Part shown: positions 1 to 9,095 of the stretch, one piece after another | How the letters are laid out: each line of letters starts with the position of its first letter | Position numbering within the stretch: position 1 is the first letter of the stretch | Assembly (NCBI GenBank): GCA_001969505.1 | Contig: LSSK01000382.1 | Location: 1-20,789, forward strand | DNA: 20,789 bases | Direction of reading: 5' to 3' | Origin: Zancudomyces culisetae | Lineage: Eukaryota > Kickxellomycota > Harpellomycetes > Harpellales > Legeriomycetaceae | Made by a program: the position numbers and the translations under genes | Notes under the pieces: generated by a model | Told to the model about the DNA's origin: nothing | Database searches by the model: none | The model's input: only the letters and a program-made list of their open reading frames with translations

Positions 1-549
1 TATCTCTAATAACCCGTCTTCAGTTTTCACCACCTTCTTTTTCCGCGTTGTCTTTTTCATTCCAGTTCCGTTGTTTATCTTTGCTGTATTTGTGGCTGCT
101 CTTACATTTTTTCTAAGCTGTGACACAGAACTGACTGACACGCCTTGCTTTTTTAACTCGCGATTTTGTTTCGCTTGTTCATATTTTTTCATGTATTTGT
201 CACAGGTTGGACATAGTATCCTTCCTTTACCATTATCATCCATTGACCCTTCCCGTACCAAGAATTTGGCTTTACACATTGAACAATACTCAATGCGACC
301 ACCCTTTCTCGCTGAACTGGCGTTCAACCCTTCATTATCTCTGTTTGAGGATTCAATTCCAAGTCTTTTTTTTCTTTTGTTTCCTTCCACATCGCTTTCG
401 TAGTCTTTTCCCTTGGATTTGCTCCCCTTTAAATCAATCTTGATTTTCTTGTTTTTACTCTTACTGCTATCACTACGGGTTACCCTCTTTGCAATACTTG
501 ACTCCTCTACATCCTCTTCACCACTGGTTCCTCCAATTTCAATGACATT
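1..549 (-). CDS. Partial basic protein with GATA-like zinc motif (C-terminus beyond window)
   Basis: An open minus-strand frame runs without a stop from 549 to the window edge, about 183 codons. It first encodes an acidic-to-basic, K/R/S-rich low-complexity segment with nuclear-localisation-like clusters (GNKRKKRLG). A zinc motif follows: CSMC, then 20 residues, then CPTC, followed by a basic helix (DKYMKKYEQAKQNREL). The C-x2-C-x20-C-x2-C spacing fits GATA-like or other treble-clef fingers, but the usual GATA residues around it are missing, so I do not name a family. A nuclear, chromatin or DNA-binding role is inference. The start is unresolved: a TAA lies in frame at 550-552. The well-placed ATG at 546-548 is in another frame and stops after 13 codons. 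One phase-consistent option is a short first exon at 679-692 spliced (donor GTAATA at 678) to an acceptor ending at 524. Confidence 0.6.
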
Positions 550-895
550 TTATTTCTAATCTTTCTGTTAATACAATATATTGACGATAATTCCTGGGTT
601 TCGTTATGGATTCTTGAACCAGACAGTCTTATAATCAAACGTGAACATATTTCCTAATTATAAACTTTATATTATTACCGCCTTTTACACATATATCCCA
701 CTCAAAAATAACAACATATCATCTTCTTTTCTTTTATCTCACTAGCTTTAATATAAAATAAATCAAATGTTAGGTCGTTAGTAAAAAAAAAACTTTTAAG
801 TTTTCCCTCCAAAGAAAAAAACCAAGCCCCCAACTATACTTATAAAACACTACTAACAGTACCGATAAAAATAAATACAACCGTGTTTATTGAGC
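550..895. other. Intergenic, upstream of the first gene
   Basis: AT-rich spacer between the 3' end of the secreted-protein gene and the first gene, both on the minus strand. It should hold the promoter and possibly a short 5' exon of the first gene. On the minus strand, ATG at 690-692 is followed four codons later by a GTAATA donor-like site. No long frame, RNA gene or repeat was seen. Confidence 0.5.
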
Positions 896-2146
896 CTATC
901 CAAATATGACCTGAGCTTCTGCAAGGATCCCATACTCTGCGATAATTTCAAGTTCCGTTAGAATAAAATAAGACAGTATTGATGGGTCTCTAGTATACAC
1001 CTCATAATCAAGACCATCCGCCCACTCAAACTGCGAATCGTAGGCATTAAGATTGCTAAAGCGGACTATTTGCTTACCATCGGCATCCTGTTCAGTTTTT
1101 TCAGTTCCAAGGTTATCATTTTTTGTCATTTCGACGGCTCTTTTTAGTTTTTTTTCGATCAATTCCTTCAATGCATTACAACTTTTTTCAAGCAAGGCAA
1201 ATAGTTCCTGTTCATCTTTTTTAAGTGCCAATTCCATTTCTTCGCATTTACGAGATTTGAGTAATTCTATTCCTTTAAGATGCGGCACAAGTATACTATC
1301 CTTCTGTATCCCAGCATTGTCAGGAGCCAGTGCATTGGTGTTTGAAATTGATTTATTTATGCACTTGTACATTGTTTTGATTGTATCCTCAGTAATAGCA
1401 CCTACTCCTGGTAATTTTGGAGGGGGAACAAAGCTCTCCCCAATAGTGGCGGACTGCACATTTTGCAAAACCAATTTTAGTTTAGAAAAATCGTTTATTG
1501 TCATCAATAGGATATCATGTATATTACTAGTCCTGACTTGGTAATATTCATACTCCCGCGATATTAATTCTCCAGACTCTCCTTCCATGTGCCAATATGG
1601 ATAACTCATTAACATTGAAATGGTTCCTGATCTTGAGACAATGCGGTTTTTAATGGTGTTTACCAGCTGCATAATCTGTTTACGGTACTCGTAGATGGCT
1701 ACCATGCCCTTGTGGTAGTACGCGTAGTACATTAAAGTATCGATCATTTCAGTGAATTTACGCATGTAGTTTTCATTAATTCTATATTCTTGAAACGGTT
1801 TTCTGATTTTTTCAGGTAACCCTGTCAAATACTGAATCAGATCTTCTGTGTCTGAATTACATTTATCAATCTCCGAGTATAGTTTTTGGATGTAGTTATA
1901 TATATTCCGAGGCAAATGCATACTATTTTTGAACCCTTGACATTCCTTGATTGCCAAATTTTGTGACAAGGTATGGTTAAACGTATCGTATTTAAGAACA
2001 CACTCGTGGAACTCGTAGCTCGGCCATATACCATTTTTGTGTGCCTCGTAGCATGCACTAAACTCCTCAAATGTTAGCCCAGATGCTACTTTAGCACAAA
2101 AAGTAAATACTGTTGCTCCTAATACGATTGTTGGTAATACTCTCAT
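896..2146 (-). CDS. Secreted protein of unknown function, 416 aa
   Basis: I do not recognise this protein. Residues 1 to about 23 form a classic signal peptide: a basic start (MRVL), a hydrophobic core and a small-residue cleavage region ending near VASG. The mature part is largely helical, rich in K, E, Y and N, with scattered cysteines (for example FSACYEAH, FHECVLKY, KECQGF, RKCEEM, KSCNAL) that could form disulfides, and N-glycosylation sequons such as NHT and NKS. No transmembrane segment or GPI-attachment tail is evident; the C-terminus (AEAQVIFG) is only mildly hydrophobic. The start is well supported: an A-rich leader precedes the ATG, and a TATA-like element lies about 100 bp upstream. 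It is probably a secreted or cell-surface protein. The long frame with codon use like its neighbours makes a real gene likely. Confidence 0.8.
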   Translation of the reverse strand: MRVLPTIVLGATVFTFCAKVASGLTFEEFSACYEAHKNGIWPSYEFHECVLKYDTFNHTLSQNLAIKECQGFKNSMHLPRNIYNYIQKLYSEIDKCNSDTEDLIQYLTGLPEKIRKPFQEYRINENYMRKFTEMIDTLMYYAYYHKGMVAIYEYRKQIMQLVNTIKNRIVSRSGTISMLMSYPYWHMEGESGELISREYEYYQVRTSNIHDILLMTINDFSKLKLVLQNVQSATIGESFVPPPKLPGVGAITEDTIKTMYKCINKSISNTNALAPDNAGIQKDSILVPHLKGIELLKSRKCEEMELALKKDEQELFALLEKSCNALKELIEKKLKRAVEMTKNDNLGTEKTEQDADGKQIVRFSNLNAYDSQFEWADGLDYEVYTRDPSILSYFILTELEIIAEYGILAEAQVIFG

Positions 2147-2243
2147 TTTTCTTGCTTTACTGTTTTTTTTTTACCCTTTAGACAATAAAATAGAACTGCA
2201 ATGAATTTGATGAAAACTCCATTCTTTTGGTGTTTTGGTGACC

Positions 2244-2251
2244 CTTTTATA
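2244..2251 (-). promoter_or_regulatory. TATA-like element of the secreted-protein gene
   Basis: On the minus strand this reads TATAAAAG, about 100 bp before the ATG at 2146, a normal distance for a yeast TATA box. The assignment rests on sequence and position only. Confidence 0.4.
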
Positions 2252-2434
2252 TTCTTTTCATTCTACCAAACTGTTAAAGTACGTCATTAGTAGGTATTAT
2301 ATAACATACAAGTTATCTAGCTTATGAAAATTGTTTAACAAAAAGTTTGTAACTCTGTAATGTACATTTTGAGATAAGTTGAACTTGTTAAAGTAATACC
2401 AAATTCATGTAAAAGAGAAAAGAAAGAATGAAAA

Positions 2435-2570
2435 AGGAAACTAGGAAATTAGGAAATTAGGAAATTAGGAAATTAGGAAATTAGGAAATTAGGAAATTAG
2501 GAAATTAGGAAATTAGGAAAATAGAAAAATAGAAAAATAGAAAAATAGAAAAATAGAAAAATAGAAAAAA
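2435..2570. repeat. 8-bp minisatellite, 17 units in two sequence blocks
   Basis: Tandem 8-bp units run without a break in phase. They are one variant AGGAAACT (2435-2442), nine perfect AGGAAATT (2443-2514), one hybrid AGGAAAAT (2515-2522), five perfect AGAAAAAT (2523-2562) and one AGAAAAAA (2563-2570). The same period across both blocks, with a hybrid unit exactly at the junction, shows one array whose units diverged and were then amplified separately. It lies between the promoter of the secreted-protein gene and the 3' end of the ankyrin gene. Purines dominate the plus strand. Confidence 0.95.
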
Positions 2571-3095
2571 AGAATAGCTGTGCACTTGTATTCCGTTTTG
2601 TAATGCCAAAATACTAATACAGGAAAGTGCATAGAATTTGAAATTTAAGTGGTTGGGGCTTTTGACACTTTTGGAAAAATAACCAGTATACAACCAAATT
2701 GAGTGATTTGGCTCGGTTATTTTAAGTACTGAGCTGCAGATATTTAGCGGAGTAGGCTTAGATTTTGTAGTGTGTATCATATTTTCATCTATGCTATTAG
2801 TATAAGAACCACTTTGAGTTTTGGAGTGGGAACCTATAATATCCACAATAAATATTTTTGACTAAACTTTCCGTAAGAATTTTAGAATAAAATTACATTA
2901 GGCCTTTACATGCATGGATAATTTTTCATTAATGGTATTAAAAAGTTCGTTAATAAAAATACAAAAGAAAATAAGTAAAGATTTAGTAGCTAACGATTCA
3001 TTTCAGAGCCTCAAACAACTTGGTTGATGCACCAATTTTTATGCAGATTAAAAATACTGCAGACTAATAAAAGCACAGTAAAAAAAATACAACAT
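2571..3095. other. Intergenic, no gene supported
   Basis: AT-rich sequence between the minisatellite and the ankyrin gene's 3' end. A minus-strand frame (2505-2846, 113 codons) exists, but its C-terminus is simply translated repeat and nothing in it looks conserved, so I do not call it. The right part probably holds the ankyrin transcript's 3' UTR and polyadenylation signals. Confidence 0.5.
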
Positions 3096-3140
3096 CAAAA
3101 CAAAACAAAACAAAACAAAACACATCACATCACATCACAT
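3096..3140. repeat. Adjacent pentanucleotide arrays (CAAAA)5 and (CACAT)4
   Basis: Five CAAAA units (3096-3120) are followed at once by four CACAT units (3121-3140). The stop codon of the ankyrin gene (TGA on the minus strand, 3135-3137) and its last Met codon lie inside the CACAT array, so a change in unit number on the coding side could shift the C-terminus. Confidence 0.9.
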
Positions 3141-6100
3141 CAGGCCTAGATGTTCCAAAATCATTCTGGAAATGGAATGTTTCTTGTGAATTGGCCTTCT
3201 TCCATCCTTTCCGTTTCTTGCAGCCATCCTTCTTAGCTTTCTAACAAAATTCTTTGATAATTTCGGGCTAAAAGTCAACGAATACTGGATGAATTCCAAA
3301 TCGGACTTTAAAAATGCGAGGGCCAATAATACCCCAGCATGGCTATTGATTCTAGCACCGTGTTTAACTAGAAGCTTTACCATTCTCATATTTCCATTTT
3401 TGATTGCTTCTGGAATTCCGTAGCATTTATCTAATACCAAGTTTGGGTTCTTTTGAAGTAGGAGCTGCACCATTTCTAGGTTATTATGTTTACAGGCTTG
3501 GGTTATCCCACTTTTATCACCTCTTTTAATTTTCGCACTATTTTCTAGAAGCAATAGTAGCATTTGTATGCTATTATTTTTACATGCCTCAGCGATGAGG
3601 TTATACCCGCCATGTGCAATTCCGTTACCACAATTTAAAAGAAGTTTCACCACCTCGATATTGTTTGCGCCAACAGCGCGATAAAACAGCGTTGGATCTT
3701 TGCCGAGATCAGGGTGATATTCCAACAACAATTGGGTGGTTGCAATACTGTTGATATTAACATCATACGATATTCCGTACGAGTTGTTGGTAATTTTCAA
3801 GCCATTTTTCAATAACAGCCGAAAAATGTTCACGTTGTCCATCTCAAGAGCTAACCCTAACATCCCACTATTTTCACCCATACTAGCACCATATTCCAAT
3901 AACAAGCTAACCATTTCAATGTTACTCATCTCAACAGCTACAGTTAACAAACTTACATCTTCCCGAATGTTGGTGCCATAATCTAACAGTAAACGAGCTA
4001 TCTCACTGCGACCCGTTGTAACCGCAGCCCATAGACCATCGATAAGGTCGTTATTATCGAGGATATAGCCATTCTTTATAATAGCCTCAGCCAGGCTATA
4101 GTTGTGACTGACATCTAGACCTTGTGTGTGGTAGGTGGTAACACACCATGGGTTCTCATCAAACCGAATTAACCCCGCTTCCCTTATTACAGTATTAGAA
4201 CCACTCTTCTCCGCCAGGCTTAAACGATTGTTGTGCTCAAGGATAAGTCTTACAACTGAAATATCTCCCGACATACACGCCCTCTCTAATTCGCAATGCT
4301 GAAAATTTCCTATCGGAGCATTTTTTCTCAGCAAATACTCCAGTATCTCCCTATCATTTAACTTTGATGCCTGTTCGATTCCGTTAAGTCTAGAATCGCC
4401 CAAATCAACTCCCTGATTAACCAATAGTTGCACCATTGCAAAGTTGTTTCTTTCGCATGCCAGATTAAGGGCAGGATTTTCAAAATTCAGTGTTGATTCT
4501 TTATATTGACTTAACCAGTGTTGAAGGACATTAACATTATCCGATTCGCACGCCTCCTTTAAACCGCTATTTTCTCTTGTCCCGAGTTTGGCACCTTTGC
4601 TAGTAAAATAATCAATCCACTTGATATCACCCATCAAGTAAGCAGTCTTTAACACCAGATAGTTGTATAAATTAATGTCCACTCCATTTTCTGTTAATAT
4701 TTTTATCATTTCAAAGTTTCTGTTTATTAATGTGGATTTTACAAAGTCAAAATCCCAATCGCTCAGCAAAACCATATCTGTAGTCTTGTTTTTCGATAAA
4801 ACATGATCGTTTAAGTTTGTGGAGATGGTCTCGTCAAGTTGGATATTATTTTCAATGATATATTTGGCAATTTCGCAAATTTTATCAGAACTCGTACACA
4901 GCGGGTCATATCCATCAAAATGACCGGAGCAGAAATTCTGATGTCTACCATACACTAAGTTCCTAACAGCTCTCAAGTCAAGAATTCTCAGATATCGCAT
5001 GAATTTCTCATAGAAGTATCCGTCTGCTGCCAATCCATACTCAAGAAGAAACCGTAAAATTTTGAGAAATCGTATCTGGTTTCCATTTTTTGCTAAGTGT
5101 TCACCACCACAACTTGCTTTCTTCAGGTCACCAGACCCCAAGAGCAAATGATTCGCTATTTCGCTACCGTCTACTCTACACAGAAGTGGAATACAGTTGC
5201 TTTTATCTTTGTTGCAGAGTGTAGCTCCGTTTTCAACTAACAGCTGCAGCATTTCTTTATCCCTTCTAGCACAGGCAATTCTTATTCCTTCAGAGTATGC
5301 TCCTGATATATCCATTCCTACATCAATGAGCAGCTTTACCAACTCAACTTTCCCCGTTTCTATCGCCTCTATTGGGGTATATGCACCAATCGTATCATGG
5401 TATTTGCCGATAATCTCTTTAGCTACTTGAAAGCTATCGCTTTCTATTGCTGTTCTTAGTGCATTTTGGTCCAAATCTCCCTTCAAGTATTCTTGATTTT
5501 TTAACATGAATGTTATTAAATCGATACTTTTTGTCTCGAATGCCAAATTTGTCATTTTTCGAATATTTGCTTGGTTTGGATCCACCTCGAAAAACATTCT
5601 TTTAGCTAGATCCACTTTTTCGAGACCAATAGAAGTGTCAAACACTAGCTGTTTGTTTACCTTTTCAGGTTCGCTAGTTTCAAAGAAATCAAGAAAGGCA
5701 TCTCTTTTCTTTACCATCGAATAATAAATACATGCCATTTGCACTACTCTATCCATGTGGTTTCCGTATCCATAATCTCTAACAAAGCTAACAAACCCAC
5801 TAATAATACACAAGTAGTACACGTTTCTAAAAGTTTTTAGATCATTGATTGTTAGTTTCGAGTTCACTTTGATGTTTAGAATTCTTTTAAGTAAGTCCAT
5901 GTCGTAAAGCTTGCAGATATAGTGCGAAACAAGTATTAAATAACACACCATTGATTTGCTATCTGTCACCGATACTATGGTTCCAAGGTCCCTGGGTGCC
6001 TCACTTGATAACAAAACCCCTTCTTCACAAACAGCAACCAAACTCTCGACTAATTCCCGACTACAAGATTCCTTCAACTTGTCGCTTATCAACTCAAAAG

Positions 6101-6698
6101 CTTTATTCGTTGCTAGCAATGGCCTGAGAGCAATATTTGCTGAAAGTTCTATATCCGAAAATTCCCTATACCTGTTGTCCACACCTGTGGTCAGGTTTTG
6201 AGTATCTAAATCAAGTTTCTCTCCCTCGTGTAAAAATGCACTGTTAGTAAATATAACTTGTGAAGTGTTTTTTTCAATCAGCATGTACATTCTGAATACT
6301 TTTTTCAACACATTCCCCCAGCTGTACTTCAATGCTAGCGAGAGCGCTGTTTCATATTTCAAGTTTTTTACTTTTTTCAAGACAAGTATACCAATAGTTT
6401 CATTAATATTTAGTCGCGTATAAAAGTCAAATATATACGCAATGTTTGCGTCGAAATTTCGAGTTTTGTTTGTTAATGCATAGTAGATCACGAATTCGAC
6501 AGCTGTAGCCACTTGTTGGGTCGTATAATACATATTTTTATTTAACAACGAAACTTTGGGATTTTGCGCAAGCACAAATATCCGAGACAATATACTTTCA
6601 GGAAGAATACTGAAAGTTCCATCGAGTTTAGTTACTTTTGATTCCATTTTACACACCCGAATGTTCCTTTTTGCTATACTTTTTGCTGCCTGTTCCAT
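3135..6698 (-). CDS. Large ankyrin-repeat protein with F-box-like N-terminus, 1187 aa
   Basis: A single uninterrupted frame. Residues about 30-60 (FSILPESILSRIFVLAQNPK, then LLNKNMYY) look like an F-box: the LP-x2-IL-x-IF core followed by a short helix. A helical region follows. From about residue 380 there are degenerate ankyrin repeats of roughly 33 residues. Clear helix-2 signatures include ELVKLLIDVGMDI, EMLQLLVENGATL, EMIKILTENGVDI, AMVQLLVNQGVDL, EIARLLLDYGTNI, EMVSLLLEYGASM, EVVKLLLNCG and RMVKLLVKHGARI; at least 16 can be counted. The C-terminus is basic. F-box plus ankyrin proteins in fungi are candidate substrate receptors of SCF-type ubiquitin ligases, but binding to Skp1 is inference here. 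Met1 gives the longest frame; Met18 is an alternative start. The gene is divergent from CSN7, with 289 bp between start codons. The stop lies in a pentanucleotide repeat. Confidence 0.85.
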   Translation of the reverse strand: MEQAAKSIAKRNIRVCKMESKVTKLDGTFSILPESILSRIFVLAQNPKVSLLNKNMYYTTQQVATAVEFVIYYALTNKTRNFDANIAYIFDFYTRLNINETIGILVLKKVKNLKYETALSLALKYSWGNVLKKVFRMYMLIEKNTSQVIFTNSAFLHEGEKLDLDTQNLTTGVDNRYREFSDIELSANIALRPLLATNKAFELISDKLKESCSRELVESLVAVCEEGVLLSSEAPRDLGTIVSVTDSKSMVCYLILVSHYICKLYDMDLLKRILNIKVNSKLTINDLKTFRNVYYLCIISGFVSFVRDYGYGNHMDRVVQMACIYYSMVKKRDAFLDFFETSEPEKVNKQLVFDTSIGLEKVDLAKRMFFEVDPNQANIRKMTNLAFETKSIDLITFMLKNQEYLKGDLDQNALRTAIESDSFQVAKEIIGKYHDTIGAYTPIEAIETGKVELVKLLIDVGMDISGAYSEGIRIACARRDKEMLQLLVENGATLCNKDKSNCIPLLCRVDGSEIANHLLLGSGDLKKASCGGEHLAKNGNQIRFLKILRFLLEYGLAADGYFYEKFMRYLRILDLRAVRNLVYGRHQNFCSGHFDGYDPLCTSSDKICEIAKYIIENNIQLDETISTNLNDHVLSKNKTTDMVLLSDWDFDFVKSTLINRNFEMIKILTENGVDINLYNYLVLKTAYLMGDIKWIDYFTSKGAKLGTRENSGLKEACESDNVNVLQHWLSQYKESTLNFENPALNLACERNNFAMVQLLVNQGVDLGDSRLNGIEQASKLNDREILEYLLRKNAPIGNFQHCELERACMSGDISVVRLILEHNNRLSLAEKSGSNTVIREAGLIRFDENPWCVTTYHTQGLDVSHNYSLAEAIIKNGYILDNNDLIDGLWAAVTTGRSEIARLLLDYGTNIREDVSLLTVAVEMSNIEMVSLLLEYGASMGENSGMLGLALEMDNVNIFRLLLKNGLKITNNSYGISYDVNINSIATTQLLLEYHPDLGKDPTLFYRAVGANNIEVVKLLLNCGNGIAHGGYNLIAEACKNNSIQMLLLLLENSAKIKRGDKSGITQACKHNNLEMVQLLLQKNPNLVLDKCYGIPEAIKNGNMRMVKLLVKHGARINSHAGVLLALAFLKSDLEFIQYSLTFSPKLSKNFVRKLRRMAARNGKDGRRPIHKKHSISRMILEHLGLM

Positions 6699-6987
6699 CC
6701 ATTTGTAGAAACAATTATTGTTTACTACATTCTGGAATAATGTATTTTAGGTAGTATTTATCAGGTGCAGAACCTAGGATTTCGAAATAAATTCCACCAA
6801 ATTTGGTAATATTGCATATATTTTTGACATTTTGCTGCGCTTTAAACTTTAGCGAATCACAAAAATAAGCTATAGCAATTAAATAAGGCGAAAGCAAAAG
6901 AAAGGGTTTACTTGATTCATACCACTCATATAAAACATTAAACTCGTTTCGATACCAGCAGAATATTGTGTCTAAAACCCTATAGCG

Positions 6988-8121
6988 ATGAATAGCAGAG
7001 ACCCAATAGACGAGATTGTTAAACAGTGTGAAAACTCGACCCCTGCTGAACTTCTCAGCTTGATAGCAGAAGCAACACAACATCCCAAGATTTATTTCTT
7101 TATCAGGCTTTTGAATCAGGCTTCAGTTAAAAATGTACGTAAGAATTGATTGCTACTATCTAAGTTTATAAAAAGTGCATTTGTATATCAAGGATAGAAT
7201 AAAAAGGTGAAACATCATTTGTAGCTGAATGAAGATCAGAATACCAAAAAACACTATGAATTGTTGAAATTGTTTGCATTTGGGACCATCGAGACGTACA
7301 AAGGTATTTTAAATATTCTAGATCCTGCTCTGTTGTTTTTTATGCTCTACAGGCAATGTCGATATTCTGGATGTGTCATTATGTGTTTTATAATTTTTTA
7401 TAGATAGTAAGGAGGAGTATCCCGAGTTAAGCCAAGCACAACTCGATAAGCTGCGAGTTTTGAGTCTTTTATCACTAGCCGTTAACAACAAGGTAATTCA
7501 AAATTGTCGAAGCAAAGTCGGATGTTTAGTTGACTTTAAAATGCCATAGTACAATTAATATTAACAAATCCTTGGAAACACGAATAGAAATTTTGCTTTG
7601 AAGAGCTATCTCAATTTTTGGATGTAAATGACAGTGATGAGGACTATCTGGAATCTTTGGTACTAAGAGCCATCCAGCATGATTTGCTAAAAGCGAAAAT
7701 AGATACTAACAAAAAAACAGTGGAGGTTCTTTACGTCATTTCTAGAGATATAGATCTATCAAAAACTGACGAAATATCGAGACGGCTGGATCATTGGATT
7801 GCAAGGTGTGATGAAAATATTGCCAGACTGTATTCAGAGATGAACACTTTGGTCGTAAACACAGTGGAAAGAGAGAGGAATATTGCAGAAAATGTGAATA
7901 ATTCGGGGGATTTATACTTTGCATCTGTGAATGACTGTAAGGACCTAAGGCCTGGCCACCTTGCCAAAGCCATTATAGCAGCCAAAAACACCCGCAAAAA
8001 GTTTTCCGGTCCTAATGCCGACTATGAAGCCCCTGAATACGTTAGCCATGAGTATTTGGCGGAGGCAAGACGACTAAAAAGTAAAGATTATGTTAATAGT
8101 AGCCGGAAGTTGCGAAGATAG
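6988..8121 (+). CDS. CSN7: COP9 signalosome subunit 7 (four exons, 282 aa)
   Basis: Exons 6988-7134, 7225-7303, 7404-7492 and 7588-8121 join in phase to 283 codons including TAG. The introns (90, 100 and 95 nt) begin GTACGT, GTATTT and GTAATT and end in AG. A TTAAC branch-like site sits in intron 3. The product carries a PCI domain: an N-terminal helical part, HYELLKLFAFGTIETYK (about residues 59-75), EEYPELSQAQLDKLRVLSLL (about 79-98), a winged-helix part containing LESLVLRAIQHDLLKAKID, then a helical tail (WIARCDENIARLYSEM). These match my memory of CSN7/CSN7a, and the length fits the family. The COP9 signalosome removes Nedd8 from cullins and so controls cullin-RING ubiquitin ligases. In intron 1 an alternative acceptor 15 nt downstream (ending 7239) also keeps the frame. 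eIF3m is the nearest alternative, but it is longer. Confidence 0.85.
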
Positions 8122-8337
8122 TGGTGTTGTTTTTTTTTTGTCTTGAGCGTTTTGAGTTTGAATTAACAAGAATATTATTTATCGGCATAAATAGGACAGT
8201 TTAGGTAGCTGTTATCATCTCACGCCTCTGCACAACGCATGCTATTTCCTTTACTATTCCACACTTATCTTTATTTTTATTAATAGGCACCTGTAGTTTA
8301 TATTTTAGGAATACTATTCATATCAAAAATTCTCAAA
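8122..8337. other. 3' region of CSN7 and upstream spacer
   Basis: T-rich sequence follows the CSN7 stop at once and probably holds its poly(A) signals. A C-rich patch near 8220-8265 is followed by AT-rich sequence leading to the small frame at 8338. No feature is called. Confidence 0.4.
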
Positions 8338-8641
8338 ATGAAAATGATAAAAAAAAACTTTGCTATGGTTTACTTGAGTTTCGCCACTTTAGCTTTTTCT
8401 AAAAGCAAGTCGGCAAGGGGTGAACAAAGAGGTATGAGTGGGATCATTTATTTGACCAAAATGTGATACCTGAACATGTTTAATAGGCTTTGGTAAATAA
8501 AGGTCCAATATCGGGATTTGTGTGCTGTCTCCCTCTTTTTTTAACTTCAAATCTATGGAATTACGCTGATCTTGTGTTGATTTGGTAGGGCTGGTTGTTT
8601 CTCACGCCCCTCTTGTCGGGGATCTATCTATAAACGATTAA
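8338..8641 (+). CDS. Possible small spliced secreted peptide, 48 aa
   Basis: ATG at 8338 sits in good yeast context (A-rich, CTCAAAATG). It opens a frame with a lysine-rich start and a hydrophobic stretch (NFAMVYLSFATLAFS) typical of a signal peptide, then a basic region (KSKSARGEQR). A strong donor, GTATGAGT, starts at 8432. Joining it to the acceptor ending at 8588 keeps the frame and adds GLVVSHAPLVGDLSIND before TAA at 8639-8641. The intron would be 157 nt, within the range of this window. A nearer acceptor (ending 8497) would add only four residues, and without splicing the frame ends at 8466 (42 aa). I recognise no family. It could be a small secreted or membrane peptide, or chance sequence in the fumarylacetoacetase upstream region. 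Confidence 0.3.
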
Positions 8642-9095
8642 GTCTGAACATCTCCCTAATCCGTGCTTAGCTTATCAATTGCAAGACTTGGCTGATATTG
8701 GGCCAAAGCAAATTGGAATGCTCTAAATGGAAGTAGAGCGTAGATATTATCCAATGGTCGACATGTGTTTAACCCTGGGAATTTATTTGTTACAGGTTTT
8801 AATGTTCGGAAACTGATTCATGTTTCAGGAGCATAATAAAGGGCGAGAAAAAAAATGAAACCGAAAAAAATAGTGGGAGATGATGTAAGCCTGGTCTGTT
8901 GCATAAATAGACGGAATACGAAATGTAAAATTCAAGCACCAAGCCATTTTGCATTATTATTTTTTGCGAAAATTTGAACCACCTTTTTCTTATATAACAT
9001 CAAAGGCCAGCAGGATTACCTTTATTTTATTTTTTTTTAGAGAAATATAAAGGAAATTTGGAATAACAGACACATAAAGTAACCAAACAAGCAAA
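8642..9095 (+). promoter_or_regulatory. Fumarylacetoacetase upstream region
   Basis: A 454-bp non-coding stretch ending at the fumarylacetoacetase ATG. It contains a T-rich run near 9020-9040, a TATATAA element at 8991-8997, and an A-rich leader just before the start codon. No operator could be assigned. Confidence 0.5.
8991..8997 (+). promoter_or_regulatory. TATA box of the fumarylacetoacetase gene
   Basis: TATATAA lies about 100 bp before the ATG at 9096, followed by a T-rich then A-rich leader, the usual arrangement for a TATA-dependent, regulated yeast promoter. Confidence 0.5.

Noticed and set aside
71-443. Plus-strand frames of 110 and 78 codons
   Set aside because: They are antisense to the zinc-motif gene, whose minus-strand frame carries a C-x2-C pair motif and basic clusters.
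1053-1544. 163-codon plus-strand frame
   Set aside because: Entirely antisense to the secreted-protein gene; its Ser/Phe-rich content is what the opposite strand of a Lys/Glu-rich gene gives.
2435-2570. Possible CRISPR array
   Set aside because: The units are 8 bp and contiguous with no spacers, and the DNA is eukaryotic.
2505-2846. 113-codon minus-strand frame
   Set aside because: Its last 20 or so residues are translated minisatellite (FFYFSIFL pattern), and the rest has no recognisable feature. It is probably a chance frame extended by stop-free repeat units.
6715-7083. 122-codon minus-strand frame between the ankyrin gene and CSN7
   Set aside because: It begins antisense to CSN7 exon 1 and lies across the shared promoter gap. 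About 88 residues are not antisense, but nothing in them is recognisable. A transcript or homologue would change this.
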